Shown here piece by piece: positions 19,665-27,180 of a DNA stretch of 64,000 nucleotides (position 1 is the first letter of the stretch; the number at the start of each line of letters is the position of its first letter). The position numbers were made by a program, and so were the translations under genes. The stretch lies in contig NZ_LT906465.1 in assembly GCF_900187185.1 (NCBI RefSeq), positions 1,240,001 to 1,304,000 on the forward strand. The letters run 5' to 3'. The notes below the pieces were generated by a model, which was not told where the DNA came from, did not search any database, and was given only the letters and a program-made list of their open reading frames with translations. This DNA is from Chryseobacterium taklimakanense (GTDB taxonomy: Bacteria > Bacteroidota > Bacteroidia > Flavobacteriales > Weeksellaceae).

Positions 19665-20303
19665 ATGGATATTCATCAAAATTTCAATTTCGCCATAGAA
19701 ATTCTCGGGACGATCTCGTTTGCGATGTCGGGCGCGTTTGCTGCGATGCAACGGCGTTTTGACCCGTTTGGTGTTTTGATGATCGCCTTTGTGACTTCCG
19801 TCGGCGGTGGTACGGTTCGCGATTTACTGCTGGATGTTCCTGTTTTCTGGATGCACGATCTGGTAATGTGCAGCGTAATTTTCATCACTGCGATCGTAGC
19901 CATGATCTTCAAATCTGTTGAGCGGAAATTTCGGGTGACACTGTTTATTTTCGACAGTTTCGGGTTGGGGCTTTTTACCATAATCGGAATTCAAAAAGGA
20001 CTGAATGCCGAACTTCATCCCATTATCTGCCTTACTTTGGGCACAATTACCGGTTGCGTTGGTGGGATTTTACGGGATATATTGCTCAACAGGATTCCTT
20101 TGATTTTAAGGAAAGAAATCTACGCAACAGCCTGTATCGTTGGCGGAAGCTTATTTTTACTAATGGTCAACTACACACACCTGTCTTATGTTTTTGTGCA
20201 GGTTTCCACGATTCTGCTGATCGTCGCAATCCGTACGTTAGCAGTAAAGTACCATTGGCAGATGCCAAAATTTTATGGTGTGGAAGAAAATTCTGAAATG
20301 TAA
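19665..20303 (+). CDS. Trimeric intracellular cation channel (TRIC/YicG) family protein
   Basis: 212 residues and about seven membrane helices, formed as two repeats of the TRIC unit. Each repeat carries the glycine motif followed by Arg-Asp: GGGTVRDLLLD in the first and GGILRDILLNRIP in the second. Prokaryotic TRIC proteins are homotrimeric cation channels. The gene was formerly described as UPF0126. It follows coaD closely and its stop overlaps the start of the next gene (TAATG). Confidence 0.9.
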   Translation: MDIHQNFNFAIEILGTISFAMSGAFAAMQRRFDPFGVLMIAFVTSVGGGTVRDLLLDVPVFWMHDLVMCSVIFITAIVAMIFKSVERKFRVTLFIFDSFGLGLFTIIGIQKGLNAELHPIICLTLGTITGCVGGILRDILLNRIPLILRKEIYATACIVGGSLFLLMVNYTHLSYVFVQVSTILLIVAIRTLAVKYHWQMPKFYGVEENSEM

Positions 20304-20662
20304 TGAATACTGACAATCCCCTTTTCGTAACGTTAGCAGTGTGTGGTACAGCAGTAATTTTAACTGGAATTTTTACAAAGATTTTTCCACCGAAAAAAAT
20401 AAATATCTTTTACGGACACCGCACGCGAACTTCTATGAAAAATCAGAGAAACTGGGATTATGCCCAAAAGCATTTTGCTTCGGAACTGATTAAAGCAGGT
20501 GTGCTAATGATATTATTTTCTTTTTTCGGATTAGTGATTACTTCGACAGAAGTTTACTGGATGGTGATTGCGCTGATCTTCATAAGCATTATCCTATTTT
20601 ATTTCTCCTGGCGCACCGATCGAGCCGTAAAAAAATTTGAAACAAAAAATCCCGAAATCTAA
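20303..20662 (+). CDS. SdpI family membrane protein
   Basis: 119 residues with three membrane helices. The loop FYGHRTRTSMKNQRNWDYAQ is the SdpI C-domain hallmark (RTxxSMKN...W..A). In Bacillus SdpI confers immunity to the SdpC toxin, but small SdpI-like proteins are widespread and their role outside Bacillus is unknown. Translation is coupled to the TRIC gene by a one-base overlap. Its stop codon sits in the loop of the terminator that ends the operon. Confidence 0.82.
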   Translation: MNTDNPLFVTLAVCGTAVILTGIFTKIFPPKKINIFYGHRTRTSMKNQRNWDYAQKHFASELIKAGVLMILFSFFGLVITSTEVYWMVIALIFISIILFYFSWRTDRAVKKFETKNPEI

Positions 20663-20680
20663 CTTCCGGGATTTATTTTT
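20645..20680. terminator. Bidirectional terminator overlapping SdpI stop codon
   Basis: AAATCCCG (20647-20654) pairs with CGGGATTT (20667-20674), with T-rich tracts on both strands. The SdpI stop TAA at 20660 lies in the loop. Confidence 0.8.
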
Positions 20681-20691
20681 TGCCATTGGAC

Positions 20692-21261
20692 TTAGAAAAA
20701 CTTTCCTCTCTGCCTCATATGCGGATTGTGCATATGCTTCTGCATACTCGGCATTTTCAGCTGGTCTTTCATCATCTTGATCTGGTCGGTCATCATCCCT
20801 GCCGTATCGAGCCTTTTGGCTTCTTCCAGCAGTTTTTGCCCTTCCTGTCTTCTTCCTTTTGAGATGGCAACTGCGGCTAAATTCAGTGTTGCCATTGCGC
20901 GGTCGTGCTTCATATTCAAGCCGTATTCAAGAGCTTTTTTCATTAGGGGCTCCACTTTCGCAGGACTGTCCTGAGCCAGCGTTAATCCCGTAAGGTAATG
21001 GTAGTAGCCATACTGAGTTTTGTGAAGCTGAGTTCTGTAATTGGTAATGTTTTTAAGATAATCAGCTGCTGTTTCCATGCGCTGTTTTCTCATTTGCCAG
21101 AATGCCAACAAGATGTTCTCATTTTTAAAATAAAGGAAAATCGGCAGCGCAGAAAGCAGGAACACAACCACGCCCCAACCGGTTTCTCGGGTGAAAAACA
21201 TCATATAAATTCCCAAACCTATCAGCAAAGCTGCTACTGCAAGTTTTATGTTTTTGTTCAT
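20692..21261 (-). CDS. Membrane protein with TPR-like tail
   Basis: 189 residues. Two membrane helices near the start (residues about 5-22 and 27-45) precede a soluble helical part that reads like two to three TPR units (YGYYHYLTGLTLAQ, ATLNLAAVAISKGRR, EEAKRLD). The end is rich in Met, His and Lys. It is a common type of uncharacterised Bacteroidota protein. Function is unknown. The gene converges on the SdpI gene and shares its terminator. Confidence 0.7.
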   Translation of the reverse strand: MNKNIKLAVAALLIGLGIYMMFFTRETGWGVVVFLLSALPIFLYFKNENILLAFWQMRKQRMETAADYLKNITNYRTQLHKTQYGYYHYLTGLTLAQDSPAKVEPLMKKALEYGLNMKHDRAMATLNLAAVAISKGRRQEGQKLLEEAKRLDTAGMMTDQIKMMKDQLKMPSMQKHMHNPHMRQRGKFF

Positions 21262-21348
21262 TATTTAATTTTAGAAATGCAAAGATAAGTTTTTGTGTGC
21301 TGCACCACAAGGAGCAAGATATTCTATGTAGCTCTGTTATAATTATAA

Positions 21349-21837
21349 TTAAATCTTCCTTTCAAAAGTCTGGAAACACATATCGTATTCATTTTTTTCA
21401 TCTTTTTCGAAGCAGGTTTCCGCAGTCTTTTGCCAGATTTTCTCATCAATTTTTGGAAAGAAAGTGTCTGCTTCCAGATTGGCTTTTACCAGAGTTACTT
21501 CAATTTTATCCGTCAAATCCATCGTTTGTTCGTAGATATTTCCGCCACCGATGATGAAAATGTTTTCATCGATTTTCTTTGCAAATTTTATGGCTTCCTT
21601 AATGTTTCCGACAATTAAAACACCTTCCTGAAACCAGTCTGTTTTACGGCTGATCACAATATTGGTGCGGTTTGGCAAAGGTCTGCCGATACTTTCAAAA
21701 GTTTTCCTGCCCATGATGACCGGATGCCCGGACGTGATTTCTTTAAAATGTTTCAGGTCCCTGGGCAAGTGCCAAAGCAGCTGATTATCACTGCCTATTT
21801 CATTCTTCAAACCCATTGCCACCACAATTGTTGTCAT
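21349..21837 (-). CDS. folA: Dihydrofolate reductase
   Basis: 162 residues. It reduces dihydrofolate to tetrahydrofolate with NADPH. Typical features are the opening VVAMGLKNEIGSDNQLLWHLPRDL with the conserved W-LP-D, GRKTFESIGRPLPNR for NADPH binding, and FIIGGGNIYEQ. Length is standard. It stands alone between a small membrane protein gene and the LemA operon. Confidence 0.96.
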   Translation of the reverse strand: MTTIVVAMGLKNEIGSDNQLLWHLPRDLKHFKEITSGHPVIMGRKTFESIGRPLPNRTNIVISRKTDWFQEGVLIVGNIKEAIKFAKKIDENIFIIGGGNIYEQTMDLTDKIEVTLVKANLEADTFFPKIDEKIWQKTAETCFEKDEKNEYDMCFQTFERKI

Positions 21838-21847
21838 TTTTTTTCCT

Positions 21848-21881
21848 TTTGCACAAAAATAGCATATAATTTGTATATTTG
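21848..21881 (+). promoter_or_regulatory. Promoter of the LemA-TPM operon
   Basis: TTTG at 21848 and TATATTTG at 21874 are separated by 22 bases, close to the Bacteroidota -33/-7 consensus. It lies about 45 bases before the lemA ATG. Confidence 0.55.
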
Positions 21882-21926
21882 GTAAAACGATTAAAACACT
21901 TTAAAACACATCAAAAAATTTAAACT

Positions 21927-22535
21927 ATGAGAAATAGAGGTTGTATGAGCGCCGGAACGATCGGCATTGCACTTCTGGTAATTGGGGCTATTTTATTCTT
22001 TTGGGGAAAGAACGGCTACAACAATTTTGTTGGAAAAGAGCAGACTGTGAACACCAAATGGTCAAACGTGGAAACGGTTTACCAAAAACGTGCGAACCTG
22101 ATTCCGAACCTGGAAAGAACGGTAAAATCTTACTCAAAATTCGAGCAGGAGACTTTAACAAAAGTCATTGAAGCACGGTCCAAAGCGACTTCCGTTAACA
22201 TTGACCCTACCAATATGACCGAAGCAGATATGGCAAAATTCCAGGCTGCACAGGGAGAGTTGTCAGGAGCACTAAGCAGATTGATGGCAGTGGTAGAACA
22301 ATATCCTAACCTGAAAGCCGATCAGCAGTACATCAACTTCCAGAGAGAGTACACCGCGATCGAAAACAGCATAAGAGCTGAAACCGTAAACTATAATGAG
22401 GCGGCTCAGGATTACAACACAACCATCAAGACATTCCCCAACAATATTTTGGCAAACTTCACCAACTTTAAGGAAAAACCATACTTTAAGGCTGCTGCCG
22501 GAGCAGAAAGAGCTCCTGAAGTTTTCACGAACTAA
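21927..22535 (+). CDS. LemA family protein
   Basis: 202 residues. One membrane helix (about residues 9-25) is followed by a long helical domain with the family stretch YNNFVGKEQTVNTKWSNVETVYQKRANLIPNLERTVKSY. LemA proteins are thought to be inner membrane proteins with an outward helical domain. Their biochemical role is unknown. It is the first gene of a three-gene operon with two TPM-domain proteins, a recurrent arrangement. The stop overlaps the next start by one base (TAATG). Confidence 0.93.
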   Translation: MRNRGCMSAGTIGIALLVIGAILFFWGKNGYNNFVGKEQTVNTKWSNVETVYQKRANLIPNLERTVKSYSKFEQETLTKVIEARSKATSVNIDPTNMTEADMAKFQAAQGELSGALSRLMAVVEQYPNLKADQQYINFQREYTAIENSIRAETVNYNEAAQDYNTTIKTFPNNILANFTNFKEKPYFKAAAGAERAPEVFTN

Positions 22536-22963
22536 TGAGTAACTACCTCACAAATCAAGAAATGGCTTCCCTGGTGGAAGCCATTCAAACAGCAGAAAAT
22601 TGCAGCACGGGGGAGATCAGGGTCCATATCGACTCAAACACAGAGGACAACAATGCTGAAATGGCATTTGAAGTTTTCAAAACCCTGTGCAAAGACAAAA
22701 CTGCTGAAAAGAATGCTGTGCTCTTCCACGTCAATTTCGAAAAGAAATACTTGACCATCATTGGCGATGAAGGCATCCACAAAAAAGTTCACCAGCGGTT
22801 TTGGGACGTAATGCACGATTACATCACCACAGAATTTGCAAAAGGTAAATATTGCGAAGCCCTGAAAAGCGCAATCCTGCAAACCGGAATTGAACTTAAA
22901 AAGCATTTCCCGATTACCGGTGAGAACCCTAACGAACTTTCAGATGAGATTACGTTCTCTTAA
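22535..22963 (+). CDS. TPM domain protein, soluble type
   Basis: 142 residues without signal peptide or membrane helix. The TPM fold is indicated by LVEAIQTAENCSTGEIRVHI, NAVLFHVNFEKKYLTIIGDEGIH and a C-terminal helical part. It is the cytoplasmic-looking partner of the next gene, which has the same domain in a secreted form. In plants a TPM protein acts in photosystem repair, but the bacterial role is unsettled. Both flanking genes overlap it, so the three are translationally coupled. Confidence 0.88.
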   Translation: MSNYLTNQEMASLVEAIQTAENCSTGEIRVHIDSNTEDNNAEMAFEVFKTLCKDKTAEKNAVLFHVNFEKKYLTIIGDEGIHKKVHQRFWDVMHDYITTEFAKGKYCEALKSAILQTGIELKKHFPITGENPNELSDEITFS

Positions 22964-23756
22964 GATTTTCTGTACATTTTTTTTATTAAGCTGTTTCGGA
23001 TTCGCTTCAGCACAGTTTGTCGTACCGCAGAAACCTTCGGTTCTGTATCCGGTTTATGATGAGGTGGGATTGCTGAATCAAACCGAGAAAGATGCGCTAA
23101 ACCAAAAACTTATAAAATTTGCGGATTCCACTTCCACCGAAATTGAGGTGATCATTATACCTACAACCAACGGGGAAGACGTAAATTTCGTTGCGTGGCA
23201 GTTTGGTGAGAAATGGAAAATCGGAAAAAAAGATGTTGACAACGGAATTGTATTCCTCATTGCAACCGAAGACCGCAAAATGTCAATTCAGCAGGGGCGT
23301 GCGGTTGAGCAATATCTCACAGCATCTGTTGCCGGACAGATCATCGATTATATCGTTGCGCCAAATTTTAAGCAGGGGCTTTATTACGAAGGCATCAACC
23401 GAGGAACGACTGCGCTGATGGAAACGGTGCAGGGAAAATTCAAACCGATTGTAAAAGATACCAGTGGCGAAGGAGACATCAGCCTCTTGCAGATACTCTT
23501 TATTGCATTCGTTATTTTTCTTCTGCTGAGCTTCCTGTTCAGAAACCGTGGGGGCGGAAGAGGAAATTACAATGATGACGACGATGATGTGATCATTTCC
23601 AGACGAGGCCGCAGAACATATCCGGGAGGTTTCTTCCCGTTCCCACCAATGGGTGGCGGTTTCGGAGGCGGCAGCTTTGGAGGCGGAGGCGGTGGTTTCG
23701 GCGGTTTCGGTGGCGGTGGAAGCTTCGGCGGCGGCGGCGCATCAGGAGGTTGGTAA
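22944..23756 (+). CDS. TPM domain protein, exported and membrane-anchored
   Basis: 270 residues from the ATG encoding MRLRSLKIFCTFFLLS, which overlaps the previous gene by 20 bases. The frame can be read from 22890, but the later start gives a proper signal peptide. It has a TPM domain (VYDEVGLLNQTEKDALNQKL, TEIEVIIIPTTNGEDVNF), a membrane helix near residue 195 (LQILFIAFVIFLLLSFLF), an acidic DDDDD stretch and a Gly/Phe/Ser-rich tail ending GGASGGW. This architecture is standard for exported TPM proteins found with LemA. Confidence 0.9.
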   Translation: MRLRSLKIFCTFFLLSCFGFASAQFVVPQKPSVLYPVYDEVGLLNQTEKDALNQKLIKFADSTSTEIEVIIIPTTNGEDVNFVAWQFGEKWKIGKKDVDNGIVFLIATEDRKMSIQQGRAVEQYLTASVAGQIIDYIVAPNFKQGLYYEGINRGTTALMETVQGKFKPIVKDTSGEGDISLLQILFIAFVIFLLLSFLFRNRGGGRGNYNDDDDDVIISRRGRRTYPGGFFPFPPMGGGFGGGSFGGGGGGFGGFGGGGSFGGGGASGGW

Positions 23757-23837
23757 TGTGAAAATATTGTGGATGAGTGCATTTAAAATTAAGCATTTTA
23801 TACAATTCGAATAGCTTTAAACGCATCAAACAAAATA

Positions 23838-23867
23838 AAAAATCAGTCAGTTTTGGCTGATTTTTTT
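23838..23867 (+). terminator. Terminator of the LemA-TPM operon
   Basis: AAAAATCAG pairs with CTGATTTTT, ending in seven T. It covers the first possible start codon (TTG at 23853) of the next gene and rules that start out. Confidence 0.8.
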
Positions 23868-23878
23868 GTAGAATTTAC

Positions 23879-23886
23879 TATTTTTG
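23879..23886 (+). promoter_or_regulatory. -7 box TATTTTTG of the KefF-like gene
   Basis: TAnnTTTG match 15 bases before the proposed TTG start. A TTTG at 23852 is 23 bases upstream, so the promoter is plausible but not ideal. Confidence 0.45.
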
Positions 23887-23900
23887 AGAAAAGTGAAACA

Positions 23901-24422
23901 TTGAAGAAAACTCTCGTTCTCTTTGCGCATCCATTTCTGGAGTATTCTTATTCAAACCGGGAGCTTATCAATTTCTATGAGCGGCACCAGCATTATGATT
24001 TCAGGGATTTGTATGAGGAATATCCCGATTTTCACATTGCGGCTTTTAGGGAAAGAAAAAGGCTGCTCAATTATGAGCGAATCATTTTTCATTTTCCCCT
24101 CATTTGGTTTGGTATGCCACCGCTTTTACGGCTTTGGATTGATGAAGTATTTGACGGAAACTGGGTCTCAGAAGGTGAAGAAAACCCCATTGAAGGCAAG
24201 GAAGTTTATATGCTGGTCACCACAAGAAGCAAGGAAAGATCCTTTGGTAGGGAAGGAAAACATCACTTTACGATTGAGGAACTCATCAGTGGTTTGATCG
24301 TCACTTTAAAATGTTTCAAGGCAGATGTAAAGAAGCCATTCATCGTTTACGAAGCAGAAAAACTCACCAAAAAAGACATCATTCTGTACAAACAGAAATT
24401 CACCGAATTTTTAGGAAAATAA
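23901..24422 (+). CDS. KefF/KefG-like NAD(P)H-dependent flavodoxin-fold protein
   Basis: About 173 residues. I start it at TTG 23901 (LKKTLVLFAHP), because upstream codons lie within a terminator and a promoter box. The flavodoxin-like features are TLVLFAHPFLEYSYSN, FHFPLIWFGMPPLLRLWIDEVF and a GREGKHHFT loop. In enterobacteria KefF and KefG are cytoplasmic regulatory subunits of the KefC and KefB potassium efflux antiporters. Here the gene lies one base upstream of such an antiporter, so the same role is likely. A general quinone reductase activity is also possible. Confidence 0.85.
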   Translation: MKKTLVLFAHPFLEYSYSNRELINFYERHQHYDFRDLYEEYPDFHIAAFRERKRLLNYERIIFHFPLIWFGMPPLLRLWIDEVFDGNWVSEGEENPIEGKEVYMLVTTRSKERSFGREGKHHFTIEELISGLIVTLKCFKADVKKPFIVYEAEKLTKKDIILYKQKFTEFLGK

Positions 24423-24423
24423 T

Positions 24424-26295
24424 ATGGAGTCTACGATATCAATGAATCTGCTGATCTTTCTGGGCGCTGCCATCATCATGGTGCCGCTGGTGAAACAGTT
24501 TGGGCTGAGTTCGGTTATCGGCTATATTCTTGGGGGAATTATCATTGGCCCATTTGTTTTGAAACTAACCGGCAGCGACACAGAAGACATCATGCACGCC
24601 ACTGAATTTGGTGTGGTAATGCTGCTGTTCATTGTAGGTCTGGAGCTTGAACCACGAAAATTCTGGGCAATGCGAAAGCGGATTTTGGGTTTAGGATTAT
24701 CACAGGTTCTGATGACGATTGCTCTGCTTTTTGCAATTTTTTATTTTGCAGGCTGGCGTCCAGATCAGGCTGTGGCGGTGGCCATCTGTTTTTCACTTTC
24801 GTCCACGGCGATCGTGCTGCAAATGCTGCAGGAACGCAATCTGTTCCGTACTTCAGGTGGCGAGGCTTCTTTTACCACGCTTTTATTTCAGGATATTGCG
24901 GTGATTCCGATCCTGGCAATTCTGCCGATTATCGCCAATTATCATCCTAAGGAAGAGGAAACCGAAATTAAGATTTTAATACAGAACCTTCCCGAATGGC
25001 TGCAGGCGGGAACCGTATTCTTTGGTGTCGCAGTTCTTATATTATTGGGGAAATTTGTTTTCGTTCCGTTTCTAAGATTTGTTTCCAAATCCGGGATGAG
25101 CGAGCTTTTAACCGCTTCGTCGCTGTTCCTTGTGATCGGCGTTTCTGAGCTGATGATTGTAATAGGACTTTCCCCAGCGCTTGGTGCCTTCCTTGCGGGT
25201 GTGATGCTTGCCAACAGCGAGTTCCGGCACGAGCTGGAAGCTCAGGTTGACCCTTTTAAAGGTCTGCTGCTCGCTGTATTTTTTGTCAGCGTGGGCGCTA
25301 CCATCAACTTTCATACAATTAAGAGTGATCCGGTCTTTATCTTTTCGACTGTGATTGTAGTTCTGATCGTAAAATTTGTGGTATTGTACGGTGTAGGAAG
25401 AGTTTTTAAGATAGCATCTTTACCGAACATTTTTTATGCACTGGCACTTTCTCAAGTTGGTGAATTTGCCTTTGTCCTGATTAATTTTTCGAGCAAACTA
25501 TACCTTTTCAGTCCGGTATTCAATTCGCAGCTCATGGCAATTACGGCGATAACCATGCTCACCACTCCGCTATTATTAATTCTATACGACAAAGTGATCA
25601 TCCCCAGAATGGATAAAAGCAACAGCGAAAGCCAGTTCAGCATAACCGATGGAAACGTCATTCAAAAAAAAATCATCATTGTTGGTTTTGGGCACTTCGG
25701 AAGCGTTGTAGGCAGGCTGCTGAAAGCGAGTAAAATTTCAGCCACCATTCTGGATCACGATGCGGAAAGAGTAAAACTTTTAAGAAGCTACGGCTTTAAA
25801 GTTTATTACGGTGATGCTACCAGAATCCAGATTCTGCGGGCGGCCGGAATTGCAGAAGCTGAAGTTCTTGTTCTGTGCCTGGACGATGTAGAAGACAACA
25901 AATACATTGTGGAACTGGTACGCGAGCACTTCCCGCACATCAAGATTTTTGTAAGGGCTAAAAACCGTATCGATGCTTACTACTACGTCAATCACGGCAT
26001 TGAAAATATTTACCGCGAAACGCTGGGCACCGCAGTAGATATGGCCGTAGATGTGCTGAATGAAAGCGGAATCCGCAAATATGCTGCGAGGCGCCTGGGC
26101 AAGAGGTTTATGAATATTGACAGAGCATCTGTCCGCAAGCTTGCAAAAAGTTACGAAGACGGCGATGCGTCCTTTTTTACACTACACGAGACACTTCGCC
26201 GCGAGGAAGCACTTCTGGAATTTGATAATATGAATTTCAGCACGCACGACTGGTTTGACGATGATGACAACGAAGATAGTGAGCAAAAAAACTAG
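24424..26295 (+). CDS. KefB/KefC-like potassium:proton antiporter (CPA2 family)
   Basis: 623 residues. The N-terminal 380 residues form the CPA2 membrane domain with about twelve helices (for example VVMLLFIVGLELEPRKFW, SLSSTAIVLQML, GAFLAGVMLANSEFRHELE and FFVSVGATINF). It is followed by a TrkA-N/RCK domain with the nucleotide motif IIIVGFGHFGSVVGRLL and the acidic partner ATILDHDAERV. The KefC-type central acidic loop is present. It forms a two-gene unit with the flavodoxin-like partner. Function in potassium efflux and electrophile stress is inferred by family. The stop shares a CTAG with the opposite gene. Confidence 0.9.
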   Translation: MESTISMNLLIFLGAAIIMVPLVKQFGLSSVIGYILGGIIIGPFVLKLTGSDTEDIMHATEFGVVMLLFIVGLELEPRKFWAMRKRILGLGLSQVLMTIALLFAIFYFAGWRPDQAVAVAICFSLSSTAIVLQMLQERNLFRTSGGEASFTTLLFQDIAVIPILAILPIIANYHPKEEETEIKILIQNLPEWLQAGTVFFGVAVLILLGKFVFVPFLRFVSKSGMSELLTASSLFLVIGVSELMIVIGLSPALGAFLAGVMLANSEFRHELEAQVDPFKGLLLAVFFVSVGATINFHTIKSDPVFIFSTVIVVLIVKFVVLYGVGRVFKIASLPNIFYALALSQVGEFAFVLINFSSKLYLFSPVFNSQLMAITAITMLTTPLLLILYDKVIIPRMDKSNSESQFSITDGNVIQKKIIIVGFGHFGSVVGRLLKASKISATILDHDAERVKLLRSYGFKVYYGDATRIQILRAAGIAEAEVLVLCLDDVEDNKYIVELVREHFPHIKIFVRAKNRIDAYYYVNHGIENIYRETLGTAVDMAVDVLNESGIRKYAARRLGKRFMNIDRASVRKLAKSYEDGDASFFTLHETLRREEALLEFDNMNFSTHDWFDDDDNEDSEQKN

Positions 26296-27101
26296 CGAAG
26301 GTTTACGCTGCCGCTGCTGCTTTCATTTTTCGTTACCGAAATCTCCCCTTTTCTGTAAACCGTAACATCGCCGCTGGAACTTGCTGAAGCCATCAACTGC
26401 CGTGAAACCGCCAAATCAACGCTGCCGGAACTCGATGCCTGCAGAGTTGCCGTTTCAGCAACCAATTCGCTCGCATTGATCTCACCGGAAGATGAAACCT
26501 GCATTACCGCGTGTTTGGCTTTTCCTTTCAAATCAATTTCCCCGGAAGATGATGCTTCCGCATTCAGGCTGATTGTCCAGATTTTACCGGAATAATCACC
26601 GCTGCTGGAGGCGGCAACTGAAAAATCATTGGCTTCAAAATCACCATTTATACTCCCTGAACTTGAAACGGAGACCGCCATTTTTTCCTGAATAAATTTG
26701 TCGTTAACCGTAATGCTTCCGGAAGATGTTGCCTTTATTGAATTAAAATCTTTGGCAAAAATTTTCGCTTTCACGTTTAAGTTACCCGAAAGATTAAAAC
26801 GCAATCCCGGTTTCATCCTGATATGAAGTTTGCCCCCGGCGTTTTGAACTTCCACATCGTCTATGATATTGTCGGGCGCGAAAATTATAACTTTCTCCAC
26901 ATCGGATTTTATGACCTCAGCATCAATTCCGGTGGAAACCTGAATCTGGTCAAAAGCGAATTCATACTCCCTTTCAGCAGTATTTAAACCTGGTTTCTTA
27001 GTATTGACCGAAAAATAACTGGTGGGATTTACATGTCCGTCTTTTGTGGAGCAAGAAAATAAAACTGTAAGAGAAAGCGCGCCGGTGATCAGGATTTTCA
27101 T
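26292..27101 (-). CDS. Head-GIN domain lipoprotein (DUF2807)
   Basis: 269 residues. The lipobox is LFSC, with a cleavage site after about residue 16, so a lipoprotein. The body is a right-handed beta-helix-like head-GIN domain with recurring short SSSG units (ATSSGS, VSSSGS, SSSGDY, ASSSGE and so on). Head-GIN proteins are abundant in Bacteroidota and their function is not established. It overlaps kefC tail to tail by 4 bases and is divergent from the M3 peptidase gene. Confidence 0.87.
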   Translation of the reverse strand: MKILITGALSLTVLFSCSTKDGHVNPTSYFSVNTKKPGLNTAEREYEFAFDQIQVSTGIDAEVIKSDVEKVIIFAPDNIIDDVEVQNAGGKLHIRMKPGLRFNLSGNLNVKAKIFAKDFNSIKATSSGSITVNDKFIQEKMAVSVSSSGSINGDFEANDFSVAASSSGDYSGKIWTISLNAEASSSGEIDLKGKAKHAVMQVSSSGEINASELVAETATLQASSSGSVDLAVSRQLMASASSSGDVTVYRKGEISVTKNESSSGSVNLR

Positions 27102-27180
27102 AGTTGGTGAATTAGTGGTTTTTCAAAATTAATAATTTTAAAGTATCTTTATCTCGCTATTTTATAATAACAATTGAGCA

